Below are positions 36,507 to 47,439 of a stretch of 64,000 nucleotides of DNA, piece after piece. Origin of the DNA: Nonlabens sp. (GTDB lineage Bacteria; Bacteroidota; Bacteroidia; Flavobacteriales; Flavobacteriaceae); assembly GCA_020630715.1 (NCBI GenBank), contig JAHDIQ010000006.1:1-64000 (forward strand), given 5' to 3'. Both the position numbers and the translations under genes were made by a program. Position 1 is the first letter of the stretch. Each line of letters opens with the position of its first letter. The notes below the pieces were generated by a model. The model had not been told where the DNA came from, made no database searches, and saw only the letters and a list, made by a program, of their open reading frames with translations.

Positions 36507-38792
36507 CTACCTAATAATAATCTCATCAATAAAAGTCCAAGCTTTATTTCCTGCGCCTTGATTGCTGTCTGGAATGGTGCCGTAGTTAGGGATTACAAGT
36601 CGCAATTTAGAAAACTTCAAGTCTTCATATCCCTTGAACCGTTCGCTGTTATAATTTGAAATTACTAGATTTTCGTTTTCTTTTGGTGTTGTAATCAAGT
36701 CGGATATTATGCCTTTTTCAGTTTCTAGTTTCAAATAATATTTCTCAGGCGCATAAATCCATTGACCAGGCGCATGATAAAATCGTAACTCAATTTCATT
36801 CACTTCAACTTCGGTTTCAAATTCAATTTCGATTTCTATGTCTTCTCCCCAAAACCCTAACCACTCGCTATCACCATAACGAGAATCACTTCCTTTAATT
36901 CCGTTAATTAATCCGGCTGCGCCACTACCAGCATAGGATTTATGTGGTTCTTTATTAATGCTAATGGTTGCGCCTACACCTTTATGGAAGATGAATTCTT
37001 GTGTAAAGAGTTTTCCTAAAAGCTTTTCATCCTTAAAAACGCCAGCTTTTATGGTAAGATCATCCGTAAAAGGAATAGGCTGGTCGTACAGAGTAGAAGT
37101 AGAATTTGGTACAGATCCATCGGTTGTGAATCTGATTTCCTTACCTAATGTTTTGGTGCTTAATTCATATTGTTGCTGGTCATTCAATTTACCTTCTACT
37201 TCGTATAAATGATTTGCGTAATTAATATCTAGCACATCCAGTCGCTGGTGGAAGTATTCTAATCTATTTATAAAATTATCATAGTTTTTATGTGCTGGTT
37301 GCGTCCAAGCTACTTCGCTCATGGCAAGCATACGTGGGAAAGCCATGTATTCTACTTGGTCTGCAGTCGTCATATATTCTGTCCAGACATTTCCTTGAAC
37401 GCCTTTTATGAATTTGCTTTCTTCTTCGTTCAACTCATCAGGAATAGGATTGAAATGATAGACTTTTTCTAAAGGAAGAAATCCGCCTATAGCCAGTGGT
37501 TCGTTGTCGTTTTCACTTTGATAGTAGTCAAAATAACAATGCGAAGTAGGCGTCATGATCACATCGTGACCAGCTTTTGCAGCTTCTACAGCACCTTTTG
37601 TACCACGCCAGCTCATGACCGTAGCATTAGGCGCAAGTCCACCTTCTAGAATCTCATCCCAACCTATGATTTGGCGTCCTTTTGAGTTCAGGTATTTCTC
37701 TATGCGCTGTATGAAGTAGGATTGTAATTCGTGCTCGTCTTTTAATCCGTTTTCTTGGATGACTTTTTGGGCAACAGCACTGGTTTTCCATTGGGTTTTT
37801 GGCGCTTCATCGCCACCTATGTGAATATATTTTGATGGGAATAATGCTACGACTTCGTCTAGTACATTTTCTAAGAATGTAAAGGTTTCCTCACTAGGAC
37901 AATAAATGTTTTCAAAAACGCCCCATTTTGTTGCTACGTTGACTTTTTGGCCAGCGCAACCTAATTCTGGATAGGCGGCGATAGCGGCTTGTGCATGACC
38001 AGGTAGTTCTATTTCTGGGATGACGGTGATGTGTCTCGCTTTTGCGAAAGCGATCACCTCACGAACTTCTTCCTGTGTATAAAAACCGCCGTATCTCTTA
38101 CCGTCATATTGCTGTGGTGTGTCGTTATAATGACCTATCAAAGTGCTGTCACGATAGGCGGCAACTTCTTGAAGTCTTGGATATTTCTTGATCTCGATGC
38201 GCCAGCCCTGATCATCTGTAAGATGCCAGTGAAAATTATTCATTTTGAGCATAGCCATCGCGTCGATGTATTTTTTGATGAAGTCCACATCAAACATATG
38301 TCTTGAAACGTCCAAGTGCATACCACGATAGGCAAATCCAGGTTGATCCTTTATTGTGACTGCTGGAATGTGAACTCCACTTTGGTAATTTTCTAAAGGA
38401 ATCAACTGAATTAAAGATTGTACGCCATAAAATGCTCCTGCGTCAGTACTCGCTTTAATGGTAATATTTCTGTCTTTACTGATAATGCTATAACCTTCTT
38501 TAGAAGAGATTTGAGCGTCATATTCCAGTATTATTGCATTATTATCACTGTATTTAGTTTCCCATTCACGACCTGTTACTTGTTCTAAATAGTTGATTAG
38601 AAAGTCATGTGAGGCTGTAAAATCATCATTATTACTTACCGTAGTCGCCTCATTTATGGTGAAATAACCTGGGTTTACCTGAAGTGACTGCGGCGCTGGA
38701 ATAATACTAGGACTGATTAGTTCAACCTTTTTTTTCTCACATGAAAACAGTGTTAATATCAAACTGAGAAGGATTAGAAATCTAGCGCTCAT
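36507..38792 (-). CDS. Beta-N-acetylhexosaminidase (GH20), lipoprotein
   Basis: The 761-residue enzyme removes terminal GlcNAc or GalNAc. It has a lipoprotein signal (LILTLFSCEKKK) and a small N-terminal alpha/beta domain (IIPAPQSLQVNPG). The GH20 barrel has GMHLDVSRHMF, NNFHWHLTDDQGWRIE and the catalytic Asp-Glu pair in YIHIGGDEAPKTQW (about residues 323-336). A C-terminal FN3/discoidin-like region starts near residue 540. One decayed palindrome copy (IAFAKAR) lies in the barrel. It is probably involved in N-glycan or chitin-oligomer use with the nearby mannosidase. Confidence 0.95.
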   Translation of the reverse strand: MSARFLILLSLILTLFSCEKKKVELISPSIIPAPQSLQVNPGYFTINEATTVSNNDDFTASHDFLINYLEQVTGREWETKYSDNNAIILEYDAQISSKEGYSIISKDRNITIKASTDAGAFYGVQSLIQLIPLENYQSGVHIPAVTIKDQPGFAYRGMHLDVSRHMFDVDFIKKYIDAMAMLKMNNFHWHLTDDQGWRIEIKKYPRLQEVAAYRDSTLIGHYNDTPQQYDGKRYGGFYTQEEVREVIAFAKARHITVIPEIELPGHAQAAIAAYPELGCAGQKVNVATKWGVFENIYCPSEETFTFLENVLDEVVALFPSKYIHIGGDEAPKTQWKTSAVAQKVIQENGLKDEHELQSYFIQRIEKYLNSKGRQIIGWDEILEGGLAPNATVMSWRGTKGAVEAAKAGHDVIMTPTSHCYFDYYQSENDNEPLAIGGFLPLEKVYHFNPIPDELNEEESKFIKGVQGNVWTEYMTTADQVEYMAFPRMLAMSEVAWTQPAHKNYDNFINRLEYFHQRLDVLDINYANHLYEVEGKLNDQQQYELSTKTLGKEIRFTTDGSVPNSTSTLYDQPIPFTDDLTIKAGVFKDEKLLGKLFTQEFIFHKGVGATISINKEPHKSYAGSGAAGLINGIKGSDSRYGDSEWLGFWGEDIEIEIEFETEVEVNEIELRFYHAPGQWIYAPEKYYLKLETEKGIISDLITTPKENENLVISNYNSERFKGYEDLKFSKLRLVIPNYGTIPDSNQGAGNKAWTFIDEIIIR
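38038..38051. repeat. Decayed palindrome copy (one mismatch, in GH20 gene)
   Basis: GCTTTTGCGAAAGC differs from the perfect element at one base. It still encodes AFAKA on the minus-strand gene. Confidence 0.8.
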
Positions 38793-38820
38793 TATTGTAA
38801 TTTAGAATCGTATAATTTGA

Positions 38821-40896
<2,076 letters not shown>

Positions 40897-40903
40897 AGTG
40901 TAA

Positions 40904-40957
40904 ATTCTCAACCTCTATACTTTATAAAACATAAAGGTTAAGAATCATAATTTTTTT
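40904..40957 (+). terminator. Terminator after ligA (convergent with FISUMP gene)
   Basis: An 11-bp stem with one mismatch (40904-40914 with 40935-40945) and a long loop is followed five bases later by a T run (40951-40957). Confidence 0.5.
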
Positions 40958-40973
40958 GATATTAAGTATTCTG

Positions 40974-41699
40974 TTATTCTTTAATCAGTCTTATCGCTCC
41001 ACAAAAGCGATTGTCTTCTACAGAAAACAACATTTCATCTGATGATGAAACAAGTTGTACCAGTGTATGTTGTGTTGCGCTTAAATCATCACTAGTTGAA
41101 AAAGTAGAAATAGCAGGTGCGCCAGTAGCACTTCCTGTAATTACAGTATAACCATTAGGTAATACCGTGAACCCAGATTCATTTGTGGTTAAATCATTAG
41201 GGAACCAGTCTGTTTGAGATCTTAAAGATTTGCTAACATTTTCAGCACCATAAGTTGTAGTGAGGTGAGATTCTAGTAATTGAAAATCGGCTAGAGTAGG
41301 TACTCGCCATCCTGCTGGTGCTAGTTTGCCTGAATTAATAGTACCACGACTATAAGTATACCCATAAAAATCTGCAGGCAATGGGTCTGGATAGTTATTT
41401 CCTAGGTCAGCAGTAAATGGTAAGGCATACATACTGGTTGTTCTAGAATTAAAAAACCAGTTGTCATCACCAGGAGTAAATTCAAAAAACTCTATAGGAG
41501 TACCATCATTTAATTGAGTGGCTTTAAAGTTTGAAGTAGTCCATACTTGAGTTCCGACGGTAACAGTTTCATAAACATTGCCATTAATGTCTGTAACGCT
41601 TATAGGATCTGGAGTATTTGGAGAGTCATCATCATTATCACAAGAATGAAAAGTGAAAAGAATGCCTATTAGAAAGATAATTTTAAAAAGGGTTTTCAT
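40974..41699 (-). CDS. FISUMP-domain lipoprotein
   Basis: The 241-residue lipoprotein (signal ending FHSCDNDDD) has a Fibrobacter succinogenes major paralogous (FISUMP) domain: ITDINGNVYETVTVGTQVW-type start (here VTDINGNVYETVTVGTQVWT), then NFKATQLNDGTPI, YGYTYS, and LAPAGWRVPTLADFQLLESHL. The protein is probably cell-surface; its function is unknown. It begins 9 bases after the amtB stop codon on the same strand, so it may be co-transcribed with the ammonium transporter. Confidence 0.9.
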   Translation of the reverse strand: MKTLFKIIFLIGILFTFHSCDNDDDSPNTPDPISVTDINGNVYETVTVGTQVWTTSNFKATQLNDGTPIEFFEFTPGDDNWFFNSRTTSMYALPFTADLGNNYPDPLPADFYGYTYSRGTINSGKLAPAGWRVPTLADFQLLESHLTTTYGAENVSKSLRSQTDWFPNDLTTNESGFTVLPNGYTVITGSATGAPAISTFSTSDDLSATQHTLVQLVSSSDEMLFSVEDNRFCGAIRLIKE

Positions 41700-41708
41700 G
41701 GATAATAG

Positions 41709-42995
41709 TTAGTTAGAAACTGTTTCCCCGTGCTGGCTTGCGTCTAGACCACGTTCTTCTTGGTCTTGTCTCACTCTAATAGGGATTAAAATGTCTACGA
41801 ATTTATACAAAAATAAACTTCCACCAAAAGTAAATACACTTACCGCTATTAATGCAACGATGTGCCATATAAAGGTTTCGGTTTCACTACTGGTTAAACC
41901 TAGGTCTTTTGCAAAAACTGCGGTCAGTATCATCCCTACTATTCCACCTACACCATGACTAGGGAATACGTCTAAAGTGTCATCTACTCCAGTCTTTGAA
42001 AAAAGCGAGATCGCAATATTACTGGTAATAGCAGCAATAAACCCTATGACGATACTTTCTGATATTGTGACAAAGCCAGCTGCTGGAGTTATGGCTACAA
42101 GACCTACTATTGCTCCTATGCAAGCTCCTACAGCGCTCATTTTGCGATTGCGGAATCGTTCATAGAACATCCAGGTAATCATAGCTGTTGCACTAGCAAT
42201 ATTTGTGTTTGCAAATGCTATGGCGGCATCAGCATTTGCGGCTAGAGCGCTACCAGCGTTAAACCCAAACCATCCAAACCATAGTAGACCTGTTCCTAGA
42301 ATAATATATGGAACGTTAGCTGGGTCATGTGTAATTTTTTTGCGCTTACCTAAGTAAACAGCACCGGCTAAGGCAGCAAAACCTGCACTCATGTGAACAA
42401 CGGTTCCTCCAGCAAAATCAAGAACACCTAAATTACGTAACAAACCATCTGGATGCCAAGTCATGTGAGCTAATGGTGTGTAAATAAACAAGGTAAATAA
42501 CACCATAAACAGAATGTAGCTTCTAAATCGCACACGCTCTGCAAAACTACCTGTTATTAAAGCTGGCGTGATAATGGCAAATTTTAATTGAAATAATGCA
42601 AACACTAAAAAAGGAACCGTTCCTGCAAAATCTGGATTAGGAGCAAGGCCTACATTCCTAAAATTGAAATAGGTCATTGGGTTACCTATAATCCCATGCC
42701 AGCTTTCACCAAAGGCTAACGAAAAACCTACAATCACCCATAAAATACTCACCACACCTAATGCCACAAAACTTTGTAGCATGGTAGAAATCATGGATTT
42801 TTTATTTACCATACCACCATAGAAAAAAGCGAGTCCTGGAGTCATTAATAATACAAATGCAGATGCGATAAGCATCCACGCAGTATCACCACTATCAATA
42901 GCGCTTAAATCTCCATTTTCTGTATAAGGATTACTAAAAACTAGACTTATAATTACTAGAACAGCAAGAACGACGAAATTAACTTTTTTACCCAT
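41709..42995 (-). CDS. amt: Ammonium transporter
   Basis: The 428-residue Amt/MEP/Rh-family channel has about 11 TM helices after an N-terminal signal-like segment. Typical motifs are MTPGLAFFYGGMVNKK, DFAGGTVVHMSAGFAALAGA (first pore histidine), WFGFNAGSALAAN and FPSHGVGGIVGMILTA (second pore histidine). A GlnK/PII gene, often next to amtB, is absent here; a FISUMP lipoprotein follows instead. Two inverted repeats lie upstream. Confidence 0.97.
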   Translation of the reverse strand: MGKKVNFVVLAVLVIISLVFSNPYTENGDLSAIDSGDTAWMLIASAFVLLMTPGLAFFYGGMVNKKSMISTMLQSFVALGVVSILWVIVGFSLAFGESWHGIIGNPMTYFNFRNVGLAPNPDFAGTVPFLVFALFQLKFAIITPALITGSFAERVRFRSYILFMVLFTLFIYTPLAHMTWHPDGLLRNLGVLDFAGGTVVHMSAGFAALAGAVYLGKRKKITHDPANVPYIILGTGLLWFGWFGFNAGSALAANADAAIAFANTNIASATAMITWMFYERFRNRKMSAVGACIGAIVGLVAITPAAGFVTISESIVIGFIAAITSNIAISLFSKTGVDDTLDVFPSHGVGGIVGMILTAVFAKDLGLTSSETETFIWHIVALIAVSVFTFGGSLFLYKFVDILIPIRVRQDQEERGLDASQHGETVSN

Positions 42996-43026
42996 GTTGA
43001 ATTGATTTGGAGTAAAAATATGGAAT

Positions 43027-43049
43027 CAACCCTAAAAATTATAGGGTTG
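43027..43049. promoter_or_regulatory. Inverted repeat 1 upstream of amt
   Basis: CAACCCTA-N7-TAGGGTTG, a perfect 8-bp inverted repeat 32 bases before the amt start codon. It could be a leader hairpin or a protein site. Confidence 0.4.
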
Positions 43050-43074
43050 TTAGGTGAATAAGTGTATTTATTAT

Positions 43075-43094
43075 TAACTATACCGTTATAGTTA
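43075..43094. promoter_or_regulatory. Inverted repeat 2 upstream of amt
   Basis: TAACTATA-CCGT-TATAGTTA, a perfect 8-bp inverted repeat, 12 bases after the end of the metallophosphatase gene. It lacks a T run, so it could be an operator rather than a terminator. Confidence 0.4.
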
Positions 43095-43106
43095 TGGGGT
43101 GTGGTG

Positions 43107-44033
43107 TTAAATTTCGTAAATCACATCTGTGCCTTTGTCTAATTTACCATCCTTTAAATAAAAATCAATTCGTCCTAAATTAATACCATAACAGCCTACC
43201 TGATTTACCATAACCTCTTTACCGGAAGCGTTTTTTACAATTTCTGGCGCGTCCAGAAACGTATGTGTGTGTCCACCTATAATTAAATCAATACCACTGG
43301 TAGCGGTCGCTAGTGATATATCAGAAACCTTGTCACCGCGATATTGATAACCTAAATGCGACATACAGATTACGATATCACAGTTTTTCTCTTCGCGCAG
43401 GATACGCGATTGATCTTTGGCAATTTCTATAGGATCTAGGTATTTCGTTTCCTTGTACATGCTTTTATTTACTAAACCATCTAGTTCAATCCCTACACCG
43501 AATAACCCTATGCGTACACCATCTTTTACAATTACTTTGTGATCCATAGAATGACCATCCATTATAGTATTAGTAAAATCATAATTACTGATTACAAAAT
43601 CAAAATTAGCATGAGGAAGTTGCTTGTATAATCCATCAATACCATTGTCGAAATCGTGATTTCCTAGTGTTGCTGCGTCATATCCTAACATGGACATTAA
43701 TTTGATCTCTAGCTCACCACCATAGAAATTAAAATAAGGTGTTCCCTGAAAAATATCACCACAATCTAGCAGTAAGGTGTTAGGGTTTTCTTCCCTTACT
43801 TTATTTACGATTGCCGCACGTCTAGCAACACCACCACGGCCATCATTGCGTCCACCAGTAATAGGTTCAATATGTGAATGCGTATCATTAGTATGTAAAA
43901 TGGTGATTTTTTTTGTTCCAGCTTCTGATTCAGGACCCGTAAAAATGTTGTTAGCAAGAGCGTAATTAGACCACAATGCGGCACCAGCAATGATTCCTGA
44001 ACTAGAGTTTTTTATAAACGTTCTTCTTTTCAT
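43107..44033 (-). CDS. Metallophosphatase half of a split 5'-nucleotidase
   Basis: The 308-residue calcineurin-like metallophosphoesterase matches the N-terminal domain of UshA-type 5'-nucleotidases. ILHTNDTHSHIEP carries the first metal ligands, LLLDCGDIFQGTPYFNFYGG, TLGNHDFDNG and IGGHTHTFL the rest. A twin-arginine start (MKRRTFIKNSSSGIIAGAALW) suggests Tat export. It lacks the C-terminal substrate-binding domain, which is encoded by the gene just upstream, 3 bases away on the same strand. Together they should hydrolyse nucleotides outside the cytoplasm. Confidence 0.92.
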   Translation of the reverse strand: MKRRTFIKNSSSGIIAGAALWSNYALANNIFTGPESEAGTKKITILHTNDTHSHIEPITGGRNDGRGGVARRAAIVNKVREENPNTLLLDCGDIFQGTPYFNFYGGELEIKLMSMLGYDAATLGNHDFDNGIDGLYKQLPHANFDFVISNYDFTNTIMDGHSMDHKVIVKDGVRIGLFGVGIELDGLVNKSMYKETKYLDPIEIAKDQSRILREEKNCDIVICMSHLGYQYRGDKVSDISLATATSGIDLIIGGHTHTFLDAPEIVKNASGKEVMVNQVGCYGINLGRIDFYLKDGKLDKGTDVIYEI

Positions 44034-44036
44034 AGC

Positions 44037-44810
44037 TTAATTTTTATAGGTAAAACGGTCATCGTGCTCAAATCGTAAGGTGTCTACTTTCTTAAAGTAA
44101 TCAATCATCGCATTACGTATTTTATAGTCTAGTTTCACTACTGGAGCGTCTTTGAAAAAGCTCATATTATCACCACTATTGTATAAATAGTCACTGGTAG
44201 CAACGTAATAAAATTCTTTTTCTTCAATGGTTACCTTATGATCACCATCTGGCGATAATTCAATTTTAAGTCCTTCAAAAGGATGCGCACGTTCACGATC
44301 TGTGAGGTATGTAATCAATCCATTCATTTGTTTTTTATCAAGTGTGGCAACTACCATTTCATTTTCAAAAGGCATTATTTCATAAGCCGTGCGCATAGTA
44401 ACAGGACCAGCTTTCATAGGTGCTCTAATTCCACCATGATTTAGTAGTACTACATCGATGTCATTACCTGTACGCTGTTTAAATACAGGATTACCTTGTT
44501 CCATAACTGTGTGCGCCATCATATTTCCTATCGGTGTGTTGAGTTTATAGTCATTTTTATGCATGCGTTTAGGATTGTAAGAAAGCATCTCATCCATTTG
44601 TGCATCTAGACTTTTTTTGAATGGAGCGATAAATTCGTTAATCTCTGTAACACCGCTAATGGTAGTGTCTACGACTATTTTTGATCCTGTAACTTTCTGT
44701 AACTGTGATGGTGATGGTTTGCAGGATGATAATAGTAATGCCGCTTTCGCGAAAGCGAAATAAAACAGCCATGATTGCCACCTATAATTTAAGTTCATTT
44801 TTATATGCAT
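44037..44810 (-). CDS. 5'-nucleotidase C-terminal domain lipoprotein
   Basis: The 257-residue lipoprotein (lipobox LLLSSC) consists of the 5'-nucleotidase C-terminal domain: TPIGNMMAHTVMEQG, VLLNHGGIRAPMKAGPVTMRTAYEIMPFENEMV and YYVATSDYLYNSGDNMSFF. It is the first gene of a two-gene operon with the metallophosphatase half. ATG 44798 is an alternative start. A palindrome copy lies within the signal peptide (FAFAKAA). Its divergent promoter region overlaps that of the DUF6913-like gene. Confidence 0.9.
   Translation of the reverse strand: MHIKMNLNYRWQSWLFYFAFAKAALLLSSCKPSPSQLQKVTGSKIVVDTTISGVTEINEFIAPFKKSLDAQMDEMLSYNPKRMHKNDYKLNTPIGNMMAHTVMEQGNPVFKQRTGNDIDVVLLNHGGIRAPMKAGPVTMRTAYEIMPFENEMVVATLDKKQMNGLITYLTDRERAHPFEGLKIELSPDGDHKVTIEEKEFYYVATSDYLYNSGDNMSFFKDAPVVKLDYKIRNAMIDYFKKVDTLRFEHDDRFTYKN
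44743..44756. repeat. Dispersed palindrome copy 11 (in 5'-nucleotidase C gene, AFAKA frame)
   Basis: Perfect GCTTTCGCGAAAGC in signal-peptide codons of the minus-strand gene. Confidence 0.97.
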
Positions 44811-44815
44811 TATGC

Positions 44816-44823
44816 TACCTTTG
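44816..44823 (+). promoter_or_regulatory. Promoter -7 element of the DUF6913-like/dapA unit
   Basis: TACCTTTG matches TAnnTTTG exactly, 18 bases before ATG 44842. Confidence 0.6.
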
Positions 44824-44841
44824 TATGGTTAGTAAAAGTAA

Positions 44842-45351
44842 ATGATTTTTAACGGAATTAAGCGCAGATGGATGCGCAAAGTAGTAACAAAAAAAGCGCG
44901 AGAAGATCGCAGTACGGTAATATGGCCACAATCCATGGTGGTGATTTGTGAAGTTGATCAAATTAAACTCCTAGAGACGTTTAAAGACTGGGCAAGTGCA
45001 TTAAAAATAAAAGCTATAAATGTTACGGTTTTGTGTCTGGTAAACGATGTAAAAAAAGAGACTATTGATGGAGTGATTACCTTTGATCAAAAAGCGATTA
45101 AATGGTCTGGCGGATTCAATAATGTAGATTATGAGAACGTATTAGATCAACCAGCAGATCTACAAATTAATTACTTTAAAGACTCAAATGAACTATTAGA
45201 TTTTACATCAAATTACATGAGATCTAGGTTAAAAGTAGGTTTTGGGAATGAAGAAGATTCCATCAATGACCTCACCATTAAAATGGATCAAAATGATCAT
45301 CAATTATTTATAAAAGAATTAAAAAAATATCTATCTATATTAACTCAATAA
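44842..45351 (+). CDS. Hypothetical protein (DUF6913-like), upstream of dapA
   Basis: The 169-residue cytoplasmic protein starts with a basic segment ([22 protein letters not shown]). An alpha/beta domain follows ([72 protein letters not shown]). I associate it with DUF6913, a Bacteroidota family commonly found before dapA, with moderate certainty. The stop codon is one base before the dapA ATG, so the genes are co-expressed. Function is unknown. Confidence 0.82.
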   Translation: MIFNGIKRRWMRKVVTKKAREDRSTVIWPQSMVVICEVDQIKLLETFKDWASALKIKAINVTVLCLVNDVKKETIDGVITFDQKAIKWSGGFNNVDYENVLDQPADLQINYFKDSNELLDFTSNYMRSRLKVGFGNEEDSINDLTIKMDQNDHQLFIKELKKYLSILTQ

Positions 45352-45352
45352 T

Positions 45353-46237
45353 ATGCAGGAATTAATAGGAACTGGAGTAGCATTAATCACACCTTTTGAT
45401 GCAAATGGAAGTGTAGATCATAATGCATTAGAGAATGTGGTTAATTACCAAATCGATAATGGCATAGACTATCTGGTAGTGTTAGGAACCACAGGAGAAA
45501 GCGCTACGCTAACTAAAGAGGAAAAAGAAGCTGTAAAAGCCACCATATCCAAAACAAATGCAGGTAGATTGCCTATGGTTTTAGGGATAGGTGGTAGTAA
45601 TACTGTAGCAGTTGTTGATGAAATTAAGACTACTGATTTAAGCGATTACACAGCGGTTTTATCGGTCTCACCAGCTTATAATAAACCTACTCAAGAAGGG
45701 ATTTACCAGCATTTTAAAGCGGTAGCACGGGCGACAGATAAACCTATTATTTTATACAATGTTCCAGGAAGAACAGCCTCAAATATGGCGGTAGAAACGG
45801 TAGTGAAATTAGCTCATGAATGTGAAAATATCATAGGTATTAAAGAGGCGGCTGGTGACATCGTTCAAGCGATGAAGATGATTCAGTATTCTCCTAAAGA
45901 TTTTCTAGTGATTTCAGGTGATGATATGATAACCCTAGCGATGGTGCTGGCTGGTGGAGCAGGAGTAATCTCTGTCATAGGTCAGGGAATTCCGCAAGAT
46001 TATAGTGACATGGTACGTTATGGATTAAATGGCGATGTAGAAGAAGCTTATGAGTTGCACTATAAAATTGCAGCTAGTATAGATATGATTTTTGAACAAG
46101 GGAATCCAGCGGGAATTAAATCTATACTTGCGTATCGTGGACTGATTCATGAAGAATTGCGTTTACCTTTAGTTCCGGTTAATGATGATCTGAAAAATCG
46201 AATTAAAAACTTTTTAGATCAATACCAGAACGATTAA
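45353..46237 (+). CDS. dapA: 4-hydroxy-tetrahydrodipicolinate synthase
   Basis: DapA condenses pyruvate and aspartate semialdehyde in the lysine/diaminopimelate pathway. The 294-residue TIM-barrel protein has [32 protein letters not shown] (substrate-binding TTGES), [10 protein letters not shown] (catalytic tyrosine), and the Schiff-base lysine in [10 protein letters not shown] (about residue 164). [21 protein letters not shown] lies near the C-terminus. Diaminopimelate is needed for the cell wall. Confidence 0.97.
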   Translation: MQELIGTGVALITPFDANGSVDHNALENVVNYQIDNGIDYLVVLGTTGESATLTKEEKEAVKATISKTNAGRLPMVLGIGGSNTVAVVDEIKTTDLSDYTAVLSVSPAYNKPTQEGIYQHFKAVARATDKPIILYNVPGRTASNMAVETVVKLAHECENIIGIKEAAGDIVQAMKMIQYSPKDFLVISGDDMITLAMVLAGGAGVISVIGQGIPQDYSDMVRYGLNGDVEEAYELHYKIAASIDMIFEQGNPAGIKSILAYRGLIHEELRLPLVPVNDDLKNRIKNFLDQYQND

Positions 46238-46282
46238 TCTTACGTTAGTCTACTGTAATATTTAAAAAATGGATAAAAAACG

Positions 46283-46290
46283 TACCTTTG
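46283..46290 (+). promoter_or_regulatory. bamD promoter -7 element
   Basis: TACCTTTG matches TAnnTTTG exactly, 20 bases before ATG 46311. An in-frame ATG at 46269 lies upstream of this element and so is unlikely to be the real start. Confidence 0.65.
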
Positions 46291-46310
46291 CGTCTTTGTT
46301 AAAAACACAA

Positions 46311-47120
46311 ATGAAAAACATATTTACACTTGTAGTTGTAATCGTAATTCTTACCAGCTGTGGTCCATACCAGAAGGCACTTAAAGCCACAGATCCAGAA
46401 GTTAAACTAGGCGTTATAGATACCTTATTAATGCAGGAGAAGTATACTAAAGCGGTGAACCTTTTTGAGCAAATAGTTCCCGTTTATCGTGGAACTGATA
46501 AAGCAGAAGGTCTAGCCATTAAATATGCTAAGGCGCTTTATGAAACAAAGGATTTTGTTAATAGTGCCTATCAATATGAACGTTTTGTGAATTCTCACCC
46601 TAAAAGTGAGGATAAAGAATTTGCGATGTTCATGGCTGCAAAAAGTCATTATGAAATGTCTAATGTATACTCACGTGACCAGCGTGATACTAAAAGAGCT
46701 ATGACAAAAGTACAGGATTATATAGATGTCTATCCTAGTGGAAAGTATGCGATAGAAGGAAACATGATGATTAGTGAATTGCGTCTTAAATTAGATCGTA
46801 AGGCTTATGAAATCGCAAAAAATTACCACCATAGAAACAAATATATTCCTGCACTTGCTACTTTTGAAAATTTTATTGCAGATCATCCTGGTTCTGAATA
46901 CCTAGATGATGCACAGTTTTACATGCTAGATTCCCAATACAGCTATGCCATTAAAAGTACTGCAGAGCTAGTGCCAGAAAGATTAGAAAAAGCAAAGGAA
47001 TTATATGATATCTTTGTAAGTCGTTATCCTGAGAGTGAATACCTAAAGGATGCAGAAAAAATCAAAGAAAAAATAGATAACTTTAAGTTAGAAGAGATAC
47101 AGATTAATTATGGATACTAA
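46311..47120 (+). CDS. bamD: Outer membrane protein assembly factor BamD
   Basis: The 269-residue lipoprotein (MKNIFTLVVVIVILTSCGPYQK) has TPR repeats: LLMQEKYTKAVNLFEQIVPVYRGTDKAEGLAIKYAKALYE, then FVNSAYQYERFVNSHPKSEDKEFAMFMAAKSHY, then FENFIADHPGSEYLDDAQFYMLDSQYSYA. It would serve the BAM complex that inserts outer-membrane beta barrels. It overlaps rpoZ by 11 bases, heading the operon bamD-rpoZ-coaBC-porD. Confidence 0.95.
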   Translation: MKNIFTLVVVIVILTSCGPYQKALKATDPEVKLGVIDTLLMQEKYTKAVNLFEQIVPVYRGTDKAEGLAIKYAKALYETKDFVNSAYQYERFVNSHPKSEDKEFAMFMAAKSHYEMSNVYSRDQRDTKRAMTKVQDYIDVYPSGKYAIEGNMMISELRLKLDRKAYEIAKNYHHRNKYIPALATFENFIADHPGSEYLDDAQFYMLDSQYSYAIKSTAELVPERLEKAKELYDIFVSRYPESEYLKDAEKIKEKIDNFKLEEIQINYGY

Positions 47121-47436
47121 AAACATCAATGCACCAGCTAGTACAATTACCTATGATAGAGATCAATTAACTAATCCTACAGGTAATATGTATGAAGCTA
47201 TTTCTATCATAGCAAAGCGTGCAGATCAAATCAATTCTCAAGTAAAAGAAGAATTAATTGAGAAGTTAGAGGAATTTGCAACGCACAATGATTCTCTTGA
47301 AGAGATCTTTGAAAATAAAGAGCAAATAGAAGTTTCTAAATTTTACGAGCGTTTACCTAAACCGCATCAGATTGCTGTACAAGAATGGTTAGAAGGTAAA
47401 ATCTATTTTAGAGATACTACTCAACCAGTACAATAA
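47110..47436 (+). CDS. rpoZ: RNA polymerase omega subunit (Bacteroidota type)
   Basis: The 108-residue protein contains NPTGNMYEAISIIAKRADQI (about 24-43), matching the omega core that chaperones the RNA polymerase beta' subunit. It has the longer acidic C-terminal half seen in Bacteroidota (EELIEKLEEFATHNDSLEEIFENKEQIEVSKFYE). It is translated from within the end of bamD (11-base overlap), and the coaBC start is 3 bases after its stop codon, the same order as in other bacteria where rpoZ neighbours coaBC. Confidence 0.92.
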   Translation: MDTKNINAPASTITYDRDQLTNPTGNMYEAISIIAKRADQINSQVKEELIEKLEEFATHNDSLEEIFENKEQIEVSKFYERLPKPHQIAVQEWLEGKIYFRDTTQPVQ

Positions 47437-47439
47437 CTC

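Noticed and set aside
41709-42995. Riboswitch upstream of amt or elsewhere
   Set aside because: No known riboswitch core was recognised; only simple inverted repeats are visible.
46269-46310. Upstream ATG of bamD as the start
   Set aside because: It would place a -7 promoter element inside the gene and an extra segment before the lipoprotein signal.
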